Shown: positions 1-8,362, counted from the first letter of the stretch. The stretch: 64,000 bases of DNA from Bacillota bacterium (GCA_023421735.1 JAEZSP010000056.1:10473-74472), one strand, 5' to 3'. The notes: a model not told the origin generated them from the letters alone. Numbers and translations: made by a program.

Positions 1-1
1 T

Positions 2-430
2 GCGGATCTCATCTCCATTGCCGAAATGACCCCGGGGCCGATTGCCGTGAATTCCGCCACGTTTGTCGGCGCGCAGCTTGCAGGTGTGCCCGGCGCGCTG
101 CTGGCGACGCTTGGCTGCATCCTCCCCTCGATATTGATCGTCTCCGCCGTTTCCTGGGCGTATACAAAGTATAAAAGCGGCGATGCCATGCAGGCGGTTA
201 TGAGCTGCCTGCGTCCGACGGTCGTCGCGCTCATTTCCTCAGCCGGCGTCATGATGCTCCTATCTGCGGCGCGCGCGGAGACAGGCGGCATCAACTGGAT
301 CGGCGTCGTCCTGTTTGTCGCTGCGCTCTTTGCACTGCGCAAATGGAAAATCAATCCCATCCTTGCGATGATGCTCTCGGGCGCAGCCAACCTGCTTTTT
401 GCATTGGCGACCGGCGGGATACATCCTTAA
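2..430 (+). CDS. Chromate transporter family protein, C-terminal part (cut by window edge)
   Basis: The reading frame is open from the first bases of the window, so the start lies upstream. The visible part carries the MTPGPIAVNSATFVG motif of the chromate ion transporter (CHR) family, followed by hydrophobic helices at about residues 25-45, 62-80, 88-105 and 112-130. It ends in a short polar tail. Clostridial CHR proteins are often two half-size genes that work as a pair; whether this is the second half of a pair or the end of a full-length protein cannot be told here. The substrate, chromate or another anion, is inferred from the family name only. Confidence 0.85.
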   Translation, partial: ADLISIAEMTPGPIAVNSATFVGAQLAGVPGALLATLGCILPSILIVSAVSWAYTKYKSGDAMQAVMSCLRPTVVALISSAGVMMLLSAARAETGGINWIGVVLFVAALFALRKWKINPILAMMLSGAANLLFALATGGIHP

Positions 431-494
431 TCAAAATTAAGCGGATTTGACACATAAATTATCCGTCCATTCGCACGTCTTGCGATCCTTATTT

Positions 495-523
495 CTGACA
501 AATTCGACAGAATATGCTATACT
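495..523 (+). promoter_or_regulatory. Probable sigma-A promoter for the sulfatase-like gene
   Basis: CTGACA at 495-500 and TATACT at 518-523 are separated by 17 bp. The start codon at 569 follows a strong AAGGAGG site. A small GAGC/GCTC hairpin lies between promoter and ribosome site. Confidence 0.55.
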
Positions 524-568
524 TAAACCAGAAGAGCTGCGGCTCTCCTGATTGAAGGAGGTAGCATC

Positions 569-1897
569 ATGCGCAAGCCAAATGTACTTTTTATCCTGAC
601 GGACGATCATGGATATGGAGATTTGGGGTGCATGGGCGCACGGGATTTATCAACCCCGAACCTGGATGCGATCGCAGCCTCCGGTTGTTTATTTGAAACG
701 ATGTATGCCGGCGCACCGTCGAGTTCCCCCTCGCGCGCGGCGCTATTGACCGGACGGTATCCGGCAAGCGCAGGCGTACGTGCAGACCTGACGGGCAGCC
801 GGACCGCGCCCGGACTCGTGCCCGGCGTGCCGACCCTTGCAACCGCACTGCGCGCCGAAGGATACCGCACGGGTTTCATGGGGAAGTGGCATTTGGGCAT
901 GCGGGAGGAATCGCATCCGAACGCCAACGGCTTCGACGTCTTTCGCGGATTCCTGTCTGACGGCATTGATCCCTTCTCGCACATCCACTACTGGGGTCTT
1001 TCAGACGGACAGATCTCACCCTTTCACGACCTGTGGGAAAACAAAACGGAGGTCTGGAGGAGCGGTACATATCTCACCCGTTACATCACAGAACGTGCAA
1101 CCGCGTTCATCCGGGAGAGCGCGCCCGGCCCTTTTTTTGCGGTTGTGTCCTTCGGCGCGCCCCATGCCCCCGCGATCGTGCCGCAGGAATCTGTCGAGCC
1201 CTTTTCACACCTCAAACCCGACAGGCGGCAGACCGCCGCCATGCTCCGCGAGGTGGATGACGGCGTCGGCACGCTCGTCGATACGCTTTCCTCGCTCAAC
1301 CTGTCGCGCGAGACCATTCTTTATTTTCAGTCGGTCTGCGGTCCTTCACGCGATGTGCGCAACCGGCTCGACGGACTCCTCACGCAATGGGGGGGCAGCG
1401 CCTGCGGCGCATTGAGCGGCCACCAGGGAAGCCTTTTTGAGGGAGGGATTCGGGTACCCGCGTGCATAAGTTGGCCCACGCACATCCGTTTCGGGCAGCA
1501 TATATCAAAACCCTGCATGGCGATCGACCTGTTCCCAACCATTTTGCGGGCGATCGGCTGCGAGAGTGGCAAGTGGGAGACGGACGGGATCGACCTCACG
1601 CCTTTGCTCGAAGGCGGCAAAGGGGTAGAGCGCGGTGATCTTTTCTGGGAATCGGGTGAACAAACCGCCATCCGCCGGGGTGATCACAAGCTCATCGTCA
1701 ACGTTCGGCCGGACGGCGACCAACCGCTGCCCGACCGCTTTGTTCTTTCCGATCTTGCAAATGATCCGCGCGAAGAAGTCAACCTCTCGGAACAGATGCC
1801 GGATTTGGCGAGCGACATGCTCAACGCCGCGCTCGACTGGCGAAAACAGCTTGTTCGAGACTGGCGCGTGCGCTTTGCCCCGAACAGCCGCGCATGA
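569..1897 (+). CDS. Sulfatase-family protein with Ser-type motif and altered metal site
   Basis: This 442-residue protein has the alkaline phosphatase/sulfatase fold. It opens with NVLFILTDDHGYGDLG, whose paired Asp residues are metal ligands. The sulfatase signature is S52-S53-P54-S55-R56, a Ser-type version that would need a radical-SAM maturase to make formylglycine; no maturase is in the window. GKWHLG (about 110) and SLFEGGIRVP are also conserved. The second metal motif, usually S-D-N-G, reads S255-V256-C257-G258, so both expected Ca ligands are replaced. The gene is complete with a strong ribosome site, so it is not an obvious pseudogene. It may have another activity or be non-catalytic. 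Confidence 0.85.
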   Translation: MRKPNVLFILTDDHGYGDLGCMGARDLSTPNLDAIAASGCLFETMYAGAPSSSPSRAALLTGRYPASAGVRADLTGSRTAPGLVPGVPTLATALRAEGYRTGFMGKWHLGMREESHPNANGFDVFRGFLSDGIDPFSHIHYWGLSDGQISPFHDLWENKTEVWRSGTYLTRYITERATAFIRESAPGPFFAVVSFGAPHAPAIVPQESVEPFSHLKPDRRQTAAMLREVDDGVGTLVDTLSSLNLSRETILYFQSVCGPSRDVRNRLDGLLTQWGGSACGALSGHQGSLFEGGIRVPACISWPTHIRFGQHISKPCMAIDLFPTILRAIGCESGKWETDGIDLTPLLEGGKGVERGDLFWESGEQTAIRRGDHKLIVNVRPDGDQPLPDRFVLSDLANDPREEVNLSEQMPDLASDMLNAALDWRKQLVRDWRVRFAPNSRA

Positions 1898-1961
1898 GTC
1901 ATCCGCACATCGCGCGGTGCGCAGCATATGATAAAGTGGCAAGCAGAAGAGAGGTGAAACC

Positions 1962-2222
1962 ATGGATTCTCAAGCGACTTATCGCGATTGCGCGCAGCCG
2001 ACGGATGCGAACCTTGGCTTGAGGGGGATCTTTTGCATCTCCTCGCTGAAGGTGCTCTGCTTCTATACTATGCTCCTGTCCCTCGCACTGGGGCTGATTT
2101 TCGGCGCCGTATTCTCCCTTGTCATCCTTCTTGCGCTCCCGGCTATCGTCGTGTTCGCAGTTGTCATGGCCGTTCTCATCATCGCGACACTGATTTATCG
2201 GTGCCGCGCGTGTAACCGCTAA
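1962..2222 (+). CDS. Small two-helix membrane protein, function unknown
   Basis: An 86-residue protein behind GAGAGGTGAAACC and ATG. Residues 1-25 are polar; residues 28-52 and 56-78 are strongly hydrophobic and form two probable membrane helices. It ends in the basic Cys-containing tail YRCRACNR. It lies 64 bp after the sulfatase-like gene on the same strand and may be cotranscribed with it, ending at the hairpin terminator near 2300. I recognise no family. Confidence 0.6.
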   Translation: MDSQATYRDCAQPTDANLGLRGIFCISSLKVLCFYTMLLSLALGLIFGAVFSLVILLALPAIVVFAVVMAVLIIATLIYRCRACNR

Positions 2223-2283
2223 TCGGCGAGAACGCCACTCGGTGTGGAAACACACCGGGTACATATGGGAGACCAACTCCCCG

Positions 2284-2306
2284 CATCGCATAGGCGATGT
2301 TTTTTT
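2284..2306 (+). terminator. Rho-independent terminator
   Basis: CATCGC (2284-2289) pairs with GCGATG (2294-2299) around a 4-base loop and is followed by seven T. A second hairpin (ACTCGGTGTG with CACACCGGGT) sits just upstream. It closes the 569-2222 transcription unit. Confidence 0.6.
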
Positions 2307-2315
2307 ATGCGGCAT

Positions 2316-2348
2316 GAAAAAAGAACGGCGGAGATTGCTCCGCCGTTC
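2316..2348 (-). terminator. Rho-independent terminator of the ferritin-like gene
   Basis: GAACGGCGGAG (2323-2333) and CTCCGCCGTTC (2338-2348) form a perfect 11-bp stem with a 4-base loop. On the minus strand the stem is followed by a run of T (A tract at 2317-2322). Confidence 0.85.
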
Positions 2349-2376
2349 CGGTTGTTTCAACGCGCCTTTCTGTCGT

Positions 2377-2874
2377 TTATTCCTGTTCGGGCGCTTCTTC
2401 GTCTTTGCAGGAGCAGGGTTTCGGGTCATCGCAGAACGATTCATAGTGGGGCTTTTTGCACAGGCAGGGCGCGAGCAGCATGGCGCTCCAAATGCGCGCA
2501 TGCGCATATTCGTCGCCGAGGATGGACATCAGGAGGAGCCGAATCTCGGTATTCGGCGCGCAGCTGGCGAGTTCCGCATAGCGTTTGATGGCAGAAAGCT
2601 CACCGGTAATCGCCGTCTCTACGTCGCACTCGAATCTGCCGCTGGCCGGTGCACAGTCGGGGGGGCAGGTTATGGGCGGGGGGCATATGCCCAGGAGCGC
2701 CGACTGGATGCGTGCGTGGCCGTACTCGTCGCCCACGATGGTGATGATCAGGTTTCTCAGTTCGTCGGTGGGGGCTTCGTTGGCAATCTGCGCGTAGAAA
2801 CCTGCGTCGCAGAGTTCATCGAGAAGCGAGCACTCGAGCTGGTTTTTATAATTTTTGCAGCTGCAACAAATCAT
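2377..2874 (-). CDS. Cys-rich ferritin-like protein with internally duplicated helix pair
   Basis: 165 residues. Two segments resemble each other: about 15-60 (ELCDAGFY...GDEYGHARI) and about 85-130 (GELSAIKRY...GDEYAHARI). Each has a Glu-bearing helix and an E-x-x-H helix, the pattern of di-iron ferritin-like half domains. Cys clusters lie at the N-terminus (MICCSC), in the linker (CPPPITCPPDC) and at the C-terminus (CLCKK, CSCKD). The family suggests metal or peroxide handling as in rubrerythrin, but there is no standard rubredoxin domain. It is a lone minus-strand gene with its own terminator. The duplication is visible; the di-iron role is inferred. Confidence 0.65.
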   Translation of the reverse strand: MICCSCKNYKNQLECSLLDELCDAGFYAQIANEAPTDELRNLIITIVGDEYGHARIQSALLGICPPPITCPPDCAPASGRFECDVETAITGELSAIKRYAELASCAPNTEIRLLLMSILGDEYAHARIWSAMLLAPCLCKKPHYESFCDDPKPCSCKDEEAPEQE

Positions 2875-3020
2875 ACAATAACCTCTTTGCGGTCAAATGT
2901 TGGAAGGCGGATGCGCCCTCGCTCCATACTATGCAGACTGCGCGCCGATGGCATAAAAAATTTCCGCCCCTGTTCTGGCGGATGTTCAGACTGCGGGAAC
3001 CCTACCCTCCACGCGGATGC

Positions 3021-3139
3021 ATGAAGGGGTTTATAGCCCCTTCATTTCAATCAGGAGGCGGCAACGACGCCGACAAGGTGCGGATTGCGCCCTTGCGGAA
3101 TTTAGCGGACAGCGTATCGATCAGATCAATACGCTGTCC
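3021..3139. repeat. Two hairpins in the spacer between convergent-side genes
   Basis: ATGAAGGGG (3021-3029) pairs with CCCCTTCAT (3037-3045). GGACAGCGTAT (3107-3117) pairs perfectly with ATACGCTGTCC (3129-3139). Neither has a clear T run on either strand. The second lies just downstream of the cytidylate-kinase-like gene and may protect or end its transcript. The rest of the 2875-3156 spacer shows no gene. Confidence 0.4.
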
Positions 3140-3156
3140 TGTCGATTTTCGCGCGC

Positions 3157-3753
3157 CTATTGGGCGGCGCACAGGAGGATGTCTGTTGCGCGGGGGATGC
3201 CGATTTTTCCGGTGTTGAGGATGACGTCGTAGATCATAGGATCGCGCCAATTCGCATGCGTGGCAAACCGAAAATAGTTGCCGCGGCGGCGATCGAATTT
3301 TCTGCACACTTCGGGTGCCCGCGCGGCTTCAATGCCATAGATCTGTGTCGCGCGCTTGACCCGGAATGCCTCGTCCGCATAGAGGAACACGCGCAGCACG
3401 CTCGGATCGTCCTTGAAAAGCCCCGTTGCGCCGCGTCCGATGATCACGCAGGGCGTCTTGGCGACCTCCCGGACGATGCCCGTTTCCGTCACGGCAAGCT
3501 GCTCGGGCTTAGGAAGCCGTGCCGCACGCCCCGCCGTCACGTCCGTAAACACCGTCAGCGAGTAGAGAATGCTTCCGGTTACGCGCTCCTCCATCTCGTC
3601 GAGCTCGGTTTCCGTGATGCCGAGTTCTTCCGCCGCGCGCAGGGCAATATCCCGCCCATGGCAGTCTATCCCGAGGGCCTTTGCAAGAGCCTCGCCGATT
3701 TCGCGCCCACCGCTCGCATACTCGCGCTCGATGGCAATCACATTGTACCGCAT
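3157..3753 (-). CDS. Cytidylate kinase-like family protein
   Basis: 198 residues with the N-terminal P-loop-like segment EREYASGGREIGEALAKALG (9-28), then YDVILNTGKIGI near the C-terminus, as in the cytidylate kinase-like family common in Clostridia (AAA-like NMP kinase fold). These proteins are distinct from the Cmk that works in CMP recycling and their substrate is generally not known. It is 15 bp downstream of the ABC exporter gene on the same strand, so it may be the last gene of the marR-ABC operon. RBS GGGAGGGATCT precedes ATG. Confidence 0.75.
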   Translation of the reverse strand: MRYNVIAIEREYASGGREIGEALAKALGIDCHGRDIALRAAEELGITETELDEMEERVTGSILYSLTVFTDVTAGRAARLPKPEQLAVTETGIVREVAKTPCVIIGRGATGLFKDDPSVLRVFLYADEAFRVKRATQIYGIEAARAPEVCRKFDRRRGNYFRFATHANWRDPMIYDVILNTGKIGIPRATDILLCAAQ

Positions 3754-3768
3754 ACAGATCCCTCCCGT

Positions 3769-5616
3769 CTATGCAGCCTGTTCAAATTGGCTCATGTAGA
3801 GCTCCGCGTAGAAGCCGCCTTTTTCGAGCAGTTCCTCGTGCCGTCCGCTCTCTACGATGTCGCCGTCCTTCATCACCAGTATGAGGTCGGCATTTTTGAT
3901 GGTCGAAAGCCGATGCGCGATCACGAACGAGGTGCGCCCTTCGGTCAGCGCGTCCATCGCCCGTTGCACGATGCGCTCCGTGCGCGTATCGACCGAACTC
4001 GTCGCCTCGTCGAGGATGAGAAGCGGCGCCGACTGGATCACCGCACGCGCGATGGTTAAAAGCTGCTTCTGCCCCTCGGAGAGGCTGGACTTGTCGCCGA
4101 GTACCGTGTCGTATCCATTCGGAAGCGTTCTGATAAAGTGGTGCAGCCCGACCGTGCGGCACGCCTTTTCCACCTGCTCATCGGTCACGTTGGGCTTGCT
4201 GTACACGATGTTTTCGCGGATCGTGCCTTCGAAAAGCCACGTGTCCTGAAGGACCATGCCGAACAGCTCGTGTACGTTCTCGCGCGGCACGGACGAGATG
4301 GGCACGCCGTCGAGCAGGATTTCACCCGCGTCGATCTCGTAGAACCGCATGAGGAGGTTGACCATGGTGGTCTTGCCCGCGCCCGTCGGACCGACGATTG
4401 CCACTTTCTGTCCGGGGAGAACCCGCGCCGAGAAGTTGTGGATGATCGTTCGGTCGGAGGTATAGCCGAATTGCACGTTCCGGAATTCGACTTCGCCCTT
4501 GATGTCGCGAAAGCGTGCGGTCTTCTCGCGCTCGTCGGCGAGTTCCTTTTCACCCAGGAATTCGAACACGCGTTCGCCAGCTGCCGCCGTGCGCTGGAGG
4601 TTGTTGAACGCCTGCGCGATCTGGGAAAGAGGCTGCGTGAAGAAGCGCACGTAGATCATGAACGCCACGATGACGCCGAATGTGATCGAACCGTTCAGGA
4701 CGAGCGCCGCGCCGACCACGCACACCAGGACATAACTAAGGTTTCCGACAAAGCCCATCAGCGGCATCATGAGGCCGGAGAGGAACTGCGATTTCCATGC
4801 ACTGCGGTAGAGCCGCACGTTGATGCCCTCGAATTCTTCGCCCGCCGCGCGGCCCGCGTTGTAGGCTTTCACGACGTTGTGCCCGGTATAGACTTCTTCG
4901 ACGAGACCGTTAATCGCGCCGAGTTCGCGCTGCTGCGCCACAAAGTGCTTTTGCGAGCTCTTCATGATGACCATCATGAGGGAAAATCCAATGCCGCTTG
5001 CACCCACCGCGGTCAGCGCCATGATCCAGTTATTATAAACCATCATGACGAGTGCGCCGACGAACATGGTAATCGCCGAAACGAGGCCGGATACCGACTG
5101 GGTCATGGTCTGATTGATAGCGTCGACGTCATTGGTTACGCGGCTCAAAACGTCGCCGTAACTCGTCTTATCAAAGTAGGCAAGCGGCATGCGGTTGATC
5201 TTGTCCGAGATGTCGGTGCGCATGTTCTTTGAAATCCGCTGCGTGACGCCCGCCATGATGTAGCTCTGCAGGAAATTGAGCAGTGCCGAGACCAGATACA
5301 GCGCGATCAGCATATACGCGATTTTCAGCACCGCGTCGATGTCGATATCCGCCATATGGGGAACGCCGTTCACAAGCGCCGGGAGACCCTTTGTCACTTC
5401 GTTGGTCAGATCTTTGAGAAAATTCGGGCCGACGATCTGCAGAACCGTACCGACCGCCGCCGTGATGAGGGCTACGACAATCGCAGGCAGATAGCGTCCG
5501 GAATACTGGATGAGTTTTTTCATCGTTCCCTTGAAGTTTTTCGCCTTATCGGCGGGACCGCCCATATGTCCCATCGGGCCGCCGCCCATGGGCCCTCTTC
5601 CGCGTCGTTCACTCAT
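3769..5616 (-). CDS. ABC exporter half-transporter, subunit 2 (permease fused to ATPase)
   Basis: 615 residues: a Gly/Met-rich N-terminal tail (about 5-20), six membrane helices (about 40-320), then an ATPase domain with Walker A GPTGAGKTT, signature LSEGQ, Walker B LLILDEATSSVD and H-loop IAHRLS. It overlaps the preceding exporter gene by 4 nt, so the two are translationally coupled and most likely form a heterodimer of the BmrCD/LmrCD type exporting drugs or lipids. LSEGQ departs from LSGGQ. This subunit keeps the catalytic Glu after Walker B, while its partner does not. Confidence 0.9.
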   Translation of the reverse strand: MSERRGRGPMGGGPMGHMGGPADKAKNFKGTMKKLIQYSGRYLPAIVVALITAAVGTVLQIVGPNFLKDLTNEVTKGLPALVNGVPHMADIDIDAVLKIAYMLIALYLVSALLNFLQSYIMAGVTQRISKNMRTDISDKINRMPLAYFDKTSYGDVLSRVTNDVDAINQTMTQSVSGLVSAITMFVGALVMMVYNNWIMALTAVGASGIGFSLMMVIMKSSQKHFVAQQRELGAINGLVEEVYTGHNVVKAYNAGRAAGEEFEGINVRLYRSAWKSQFLSGLMMPLMGFVGNLSYVLVCVVGAALVLNGSITFGVIVAFMIYVRFFTQPLSQIAQAFNNLQRTAAAGERVFEFLGEKELADEREKTARFRDIKGEVEFRNVQFGYTSDRTIIHNFSARVLPGQKVAIVGPTGAGKTTMVNLLMRFYEIDAGEILLDGVPISSVPRENVHELFGMVLQDTWLFEGTIRENIVYSKPNVTDEQVEKACRTVGLHHFIRTLPNGYDTVLGDKSSLSEGQKQLLTIARAVIQSAPLLILDEATSSVDTRTERIVQRAMDALTEGRTSFVIAHRLSTIKNADLILVMKDGDIVESGRHEELLEKGGFYAELYMSQFEQAA

Positions 5617-7370
5617 GATGCAAGTTCCTCCTGACTGAGCTGGGACTGGGCGATCTCCTGATAGACCGCGCAGCTCGAAAGCAATTCTTTGTGCGTGCCA
5701 ATGCCGACGATCCTGCCCTCGTCGAGCACGACGATTTTGTCCGCGTCCATGATCGTTCCAATTCGCTGGGCGACGATCATGCTGGTAACGCCCGCCGTCT
5801 CCCGTTTGAGCTGGGTGCGCAAGAGCCGATCGGTCTTATAGTCGAGCGCCGAGAAGGAGTCGTCGAAGATATAGACCTCAGGCGCAAAACAAACTGCGCG
5901 CGCGATGGCGAGGCGCTGTTTTTGACCGCCGGAAATATTCTGACCGCCCTGCGCGATGGGCGCTTCGTAGCCCTGCTCCATTGCCTCGACGAATTCCGCG
6001 CCCTGCGCGATCTTGACGGCGCGCCTGATGTCTTCCTCGGTTGCGGCATGGCTGCCGTTGCCGTAATTCACGTTCGAAGATACCGTGCCGCGGAAGAGAA
6101 CCGCCTTTTGCGGCACATAGCCGATCTTTTTATGGAGCGCTTCCTGTGTATACTGGCGCACATTCACGCCTGAAACCAGCACTTCGCCCTCCGTCGCATC
6201 GAAAAAGCGTGGGACCAGATTGATGAGCGTCGATTTGCCGCTGCCGGTCGAGCCGATGAAGGCGATGGTCTCGCCCTTTTTCGCGGTGAAGGAGATGTCT
6301 TTGAGCACATAGTCTGCCGCACCGGGATATTTGAAGGACACATTCCGGAATTCCACTTCCCCGGCGAGGTCCGCCGCGCCCCTGGTGCCCGTGCCGTCGA
6401 TGATGGTGGGTTTGGTTGAGAGCACCTCATTGATGCGCTTTGCGGATACCGCCGCGCGCGGTAGCATGATGAACATCATGACCATCATCATGAACGCCAT
6501 GATGACCTGCATCGCGTACGAGGTGAACACGACCATATTGGAAAAAAGCGTGACGCGCTCCATCATGCCCGCCGCATTGATGAGGTACGCGCCGATCCAA
6601 TAGATGGAGAGCGTCAGGCCGCTCATGAGGAGCATCATCATCGGCATCATGACGGACATGGCGCGGCTGGTATAGAGCTGGGTATCCGTCAGTTCCGCGT
6701 TTGCATCTTCGAACTTTCCGCCCTGATAAGCTTCGGCGTTGTAGGCGCGGATGACGCGCAGGCCCGTGAGGTTTTCGCGCGTTACGCGGTTGAGGTTATC
6801 GGTCAGCGTCTGCATCATCCGGAATTTGGGCAGGACGAACACGATGATGAGCGAAATCATCGCAAGCAGGATCGCCAGCGTAACGCCCGTCGCGATGGAC
6901 CATTCGGTTCCCTTGCCGAGGATCTTCGTGATTGCCCAGACCGCCAGAATCGGCGCCTTGACGATGATCTGAAGTCCCATGGTCACCAGCATCTGGATCT
7001 GCGTCACGTCGTTTGTGGAACGCGTGATGAGGCTCGCGGTCGAAAAGCGGCCGATTTCCTCCATGGAGAAGGAATCAACCTTGTGAAACAGAAGGCTCCG
7101 GAGCCGCATCGCCAGTGATGCCGCGACGCGCGAGGCGAAAAAGCCCACAATGATGGCCGCAGCGAAGCTGCCGAATGCACATAAGAGCATGTAGGCGCCC
7201 TGTGTCCAGATGTCGCCAATTGTGCTGCCCGGCATCTGCGTCAGCCGGGTGACTTCTGACATGTAGTCCGGCAGTTTTAAATCGAGCCAGACTTGCGCGA
7301 CGATGAACACGATGCTGACTGCGATCGCAACCCACTCCCGCGACTTGAAGTGCTTGAATATTTTGATCAT
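5613..7370 (-). CDS. ABC exporter half-transporter, subunit 1 (degenerate ATP site)
   Basis: 585 residues with six membrane helices (about 15-300) and an ATPase domain with Walker A GSTGSGKST, signature ISGGQKQRL and Walker B VYIFDDSFSALD. The residue after Walker B is Asp, not the catalytic Glu. This is the known pattern of heterodimeric exporters in which one ATP site is degenerate. The start overlaps the end of the marR gene by 4 nt, giving the order marR, this gene, partner exporter. The substrate cannot be read from sequence. Confidence 0.9.
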   Translation of the reverse strand: MIKIFKHFKSREWVAIAVSIVFIVAQVWLDLKLPDYMSEVTRLTQMPGSTIGDIWTQGAYMLLCAFGSFAAAIIVGFFASRVAASLAMRLRSLLFHKVDSFSMEEIGRFSTASLITRSTNDVTQIQMLVTMGLQIIVKAPILAVWAITKILGKGTEWSIATGVTLAILLAMISLIIVFVLPKFRMMQTLTDNLNRVTRENLTGLRVIRAYNAEAYQGGKFEDANAELTDTQLYTSRAMSVMMPMMMLLMSGLTLSIYWIGAYLINAAGMMERVTLFSNMVVFTSYAMQVIMAFMMMVMMFIMLPRAAVSAKRINEVLSTKPTIIDGTGTRGAADLAGEVEFRNVSFKYPGAADYVLKDISFTAKKGETIAFIGSTGSGKSTLINLVPRFFDATEGEVLVSGVNVRQYTQEALHKKIGYVPQKAVLFRGTVSSNVNYGNGSHAATEEDIRRAVKIAQGAEFVEAMEQGYEAPIAQGGQNISGGQKQRLAIARAVCFAPEVYIFDDSFSALDYKTDRLLRTQLKRETAGVTSMIVAQRIGTIMDADKIVVLDEGRIVGIGTHKELLSSCAVYQEIAQSQLSQEELAS

Positions 7371-7816
7371 ATGCCGTCTCCCTTTTGATTTTCGGATTTG
7401 ACCCGGAAGTTTTCCGCCAGCCGCAGAATGATCCGCACCAATTCGCGCGCGTCGTTTTCACCCAGACGCTCAAGCGTTTTGGTGACCATGCGGAGCACCT
7501 CCTCGCGCTGCCTTGTGACCTCCGCCTCACCCGCCTGGGTGAGGGTGACCAATATTTGCCGCCGATCAGATGTGTCGATCTCCCGCGTGACGAGTCCCTT
7601 TCGCTCGAGGCTGTTGAGCGTTGCCGCCACGCGCGCCGTGGTTCTTTTGATGGCTGAGCTGATCTCGCTGGGGCGCGCCGGCTTTCCGTGCTGCGCGATG
7701 AAGAGCAATACGACCATCTCCCCCCGCATCGCCTCCGTGACGTCCTCATGGGGTTGTACGCCGCGCAACGTGAACATTGCCGTGAGCATCTGACCTGCCA
7801 GCGCCCTGTAGTCCAT
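7367..7816 (-). CDS. MarR-family transcriptional regulator of the ABC exporter operon
   Basis: 149 residues with a winged helix: the recognition region RPSEISSAIKRTTARVAATL (about 47-66) and the wing REIDTSDRRQILVTLT (about 77-92). It is the first gene of a coupled three-gene operon with two exporter subunits, and paired palindromes overlap its promoter. By analogy with MarR regulators of such exporters it probably represses its own operon and is released by an exported compound. RBS AAGGAGGAACC precedes ATG. Confidence 0.9.
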   Translation of the reverse strand: MDYRALAGQMLTAMFTLRGVQPHEDVTEAMRGEMVVLLFIAQHGKPARPSEISSAIKRTTARVAATLNSLERKGLVTREIDTSDRRQILVTLTQAGEAEVTRQREEVLRMVTKTLERLGENDARELVRIILRLAENFRVKSENQKGDGI

Positions 7817-7830
7817 TTTGGTTCCTCCTT

Positions 7831-7875
7831 TTTAGCTAACAGTATTAATTATATTCATCGTTAGCTAAATTGCAA
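7831..7875 (-). promoter_or_regulatory. marR-ABC operon promoter with two MarR operator palindromes
   Basis: On the minus strand TTGCAA (7870-7875), a 16-bp spacer and TATAAT (7848-7853) form the promoter. TTTAGCTAAC (7831-7840) and GTTAGCTAAA (7860-7869) are a perfect inverted pair, and each contains the self-complementary TTAGCTAA. One box fills the -35/-10 spacer and the other lies at the transcription start, a layout that suits repression. Confidence 0.75.
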
Positions 7876-8243
7876 CCCCATTTTTCGCACGATTTTCGAA
7901 TTTTACGTAAAAAAAGCCCTCCGCGCGGGATGTGCTGCCCTTGCATGTGCAGACGAGGGAAAGTTGCCTGAGACTACCCCCGATGCGTCTTGTGGCGACT
8001 TCCGCTTGGCCCGGCCCAAACGATTCGGATCCCAAAGCGCCTGAGGATGTCCTGCTCCGTCGTTGTCGTCGCCGTCCAATCAATGAAGCAGGTAAATTTT
8101 TCTATATATTCGCCCTGTGCGCAATCAGGTTATGATGTGTGCAAAAGCCGCATGATGCGATCATGAATAAATTTACATAATTATCGTCGATGTTTTGGCG
8201 GAATGCGCGAATTTCAATATTTATATTGTTCCGGACAGCATTT
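7876..8243. other. Long intergenic region without a recognisable gene
   Basis: No supportable coding region. The part from about 7916 to 8095 is G+C-rich. Read on the minus strand it ends in CGGAGGGC and seven T (A run at 7909-7915), so it could be a small RNA or a transcript end. No Rfam-like motif was recognised. From about 8096 onward the sequence becomes A+T-rich, leading into the agr-type promoter. Confidence 0.35.
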
Positions 8244-8314
8244 TGTTCGTTTTGGTAGGACGATGTTCGTTCATTTCTGCGTGCCTTATGATTTGAGAGA
8301 TACGAACGTTCGTA
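8244..8314 (+). promoter_or_regulatory. GTTCGT direct repeats and palindrome upstream of the agr-type operon
   Basis: TGTTCGTT occurs at 8244-8251 and 8264-8271, exactly 20 bp apart. A perfect palindrome TACGAACGTTCGTA covers 8301-8314 and supplies a third GTTCGT plus an inverted copy. Phased direct repeats about two helical turns apart upstream of a promoter are typical of activator sites, for example LytTR-type regulators. No such regulator gene is in the window, so the binding protein is unknown. Confidence 0.45.
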
Positions 8315-8333
8315 CTTTGAATGGGATCATTGA

Positions 8334-8362
8334 TTGCATACATCCTGCTGATGTGGTATAAT
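8334..8362 (+). promoter_or_regulatory. Promoter of the agr-type operon
   Basis: TTGCAT (8334-8339), 17-bp spacer, TATAAT (8357-8362). It lies 36 bp before the first start codon and 20 bp after the GTTCGT palindrome. Confidence 0.65.

Noticed and set aside
2242..3024. 260-codon plus-strand reading frame
   Set aside because: It lies opposite the ferritin-like gene and across its terminator, has no ribosome site or recognisable domain, and is a by-product of G+C-rich coding sequence.
4138..5232. Long plus-strand frame opposite the ABC exporter gene
   Set aside because: His/Arg/Asp-rich mirror composition of the antisense of a real gene; the minus-strand ABC motifs are unambiguous.
7916..8095. 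Candidate structured RNA such as 6S, SRP, RNase P RNA or tmRNA
   Set aside because: None of the conserved cores I know for these RNAs could be found on either strand. Kept only as an unexplained G+C-rich block with a T run on the minus strand.
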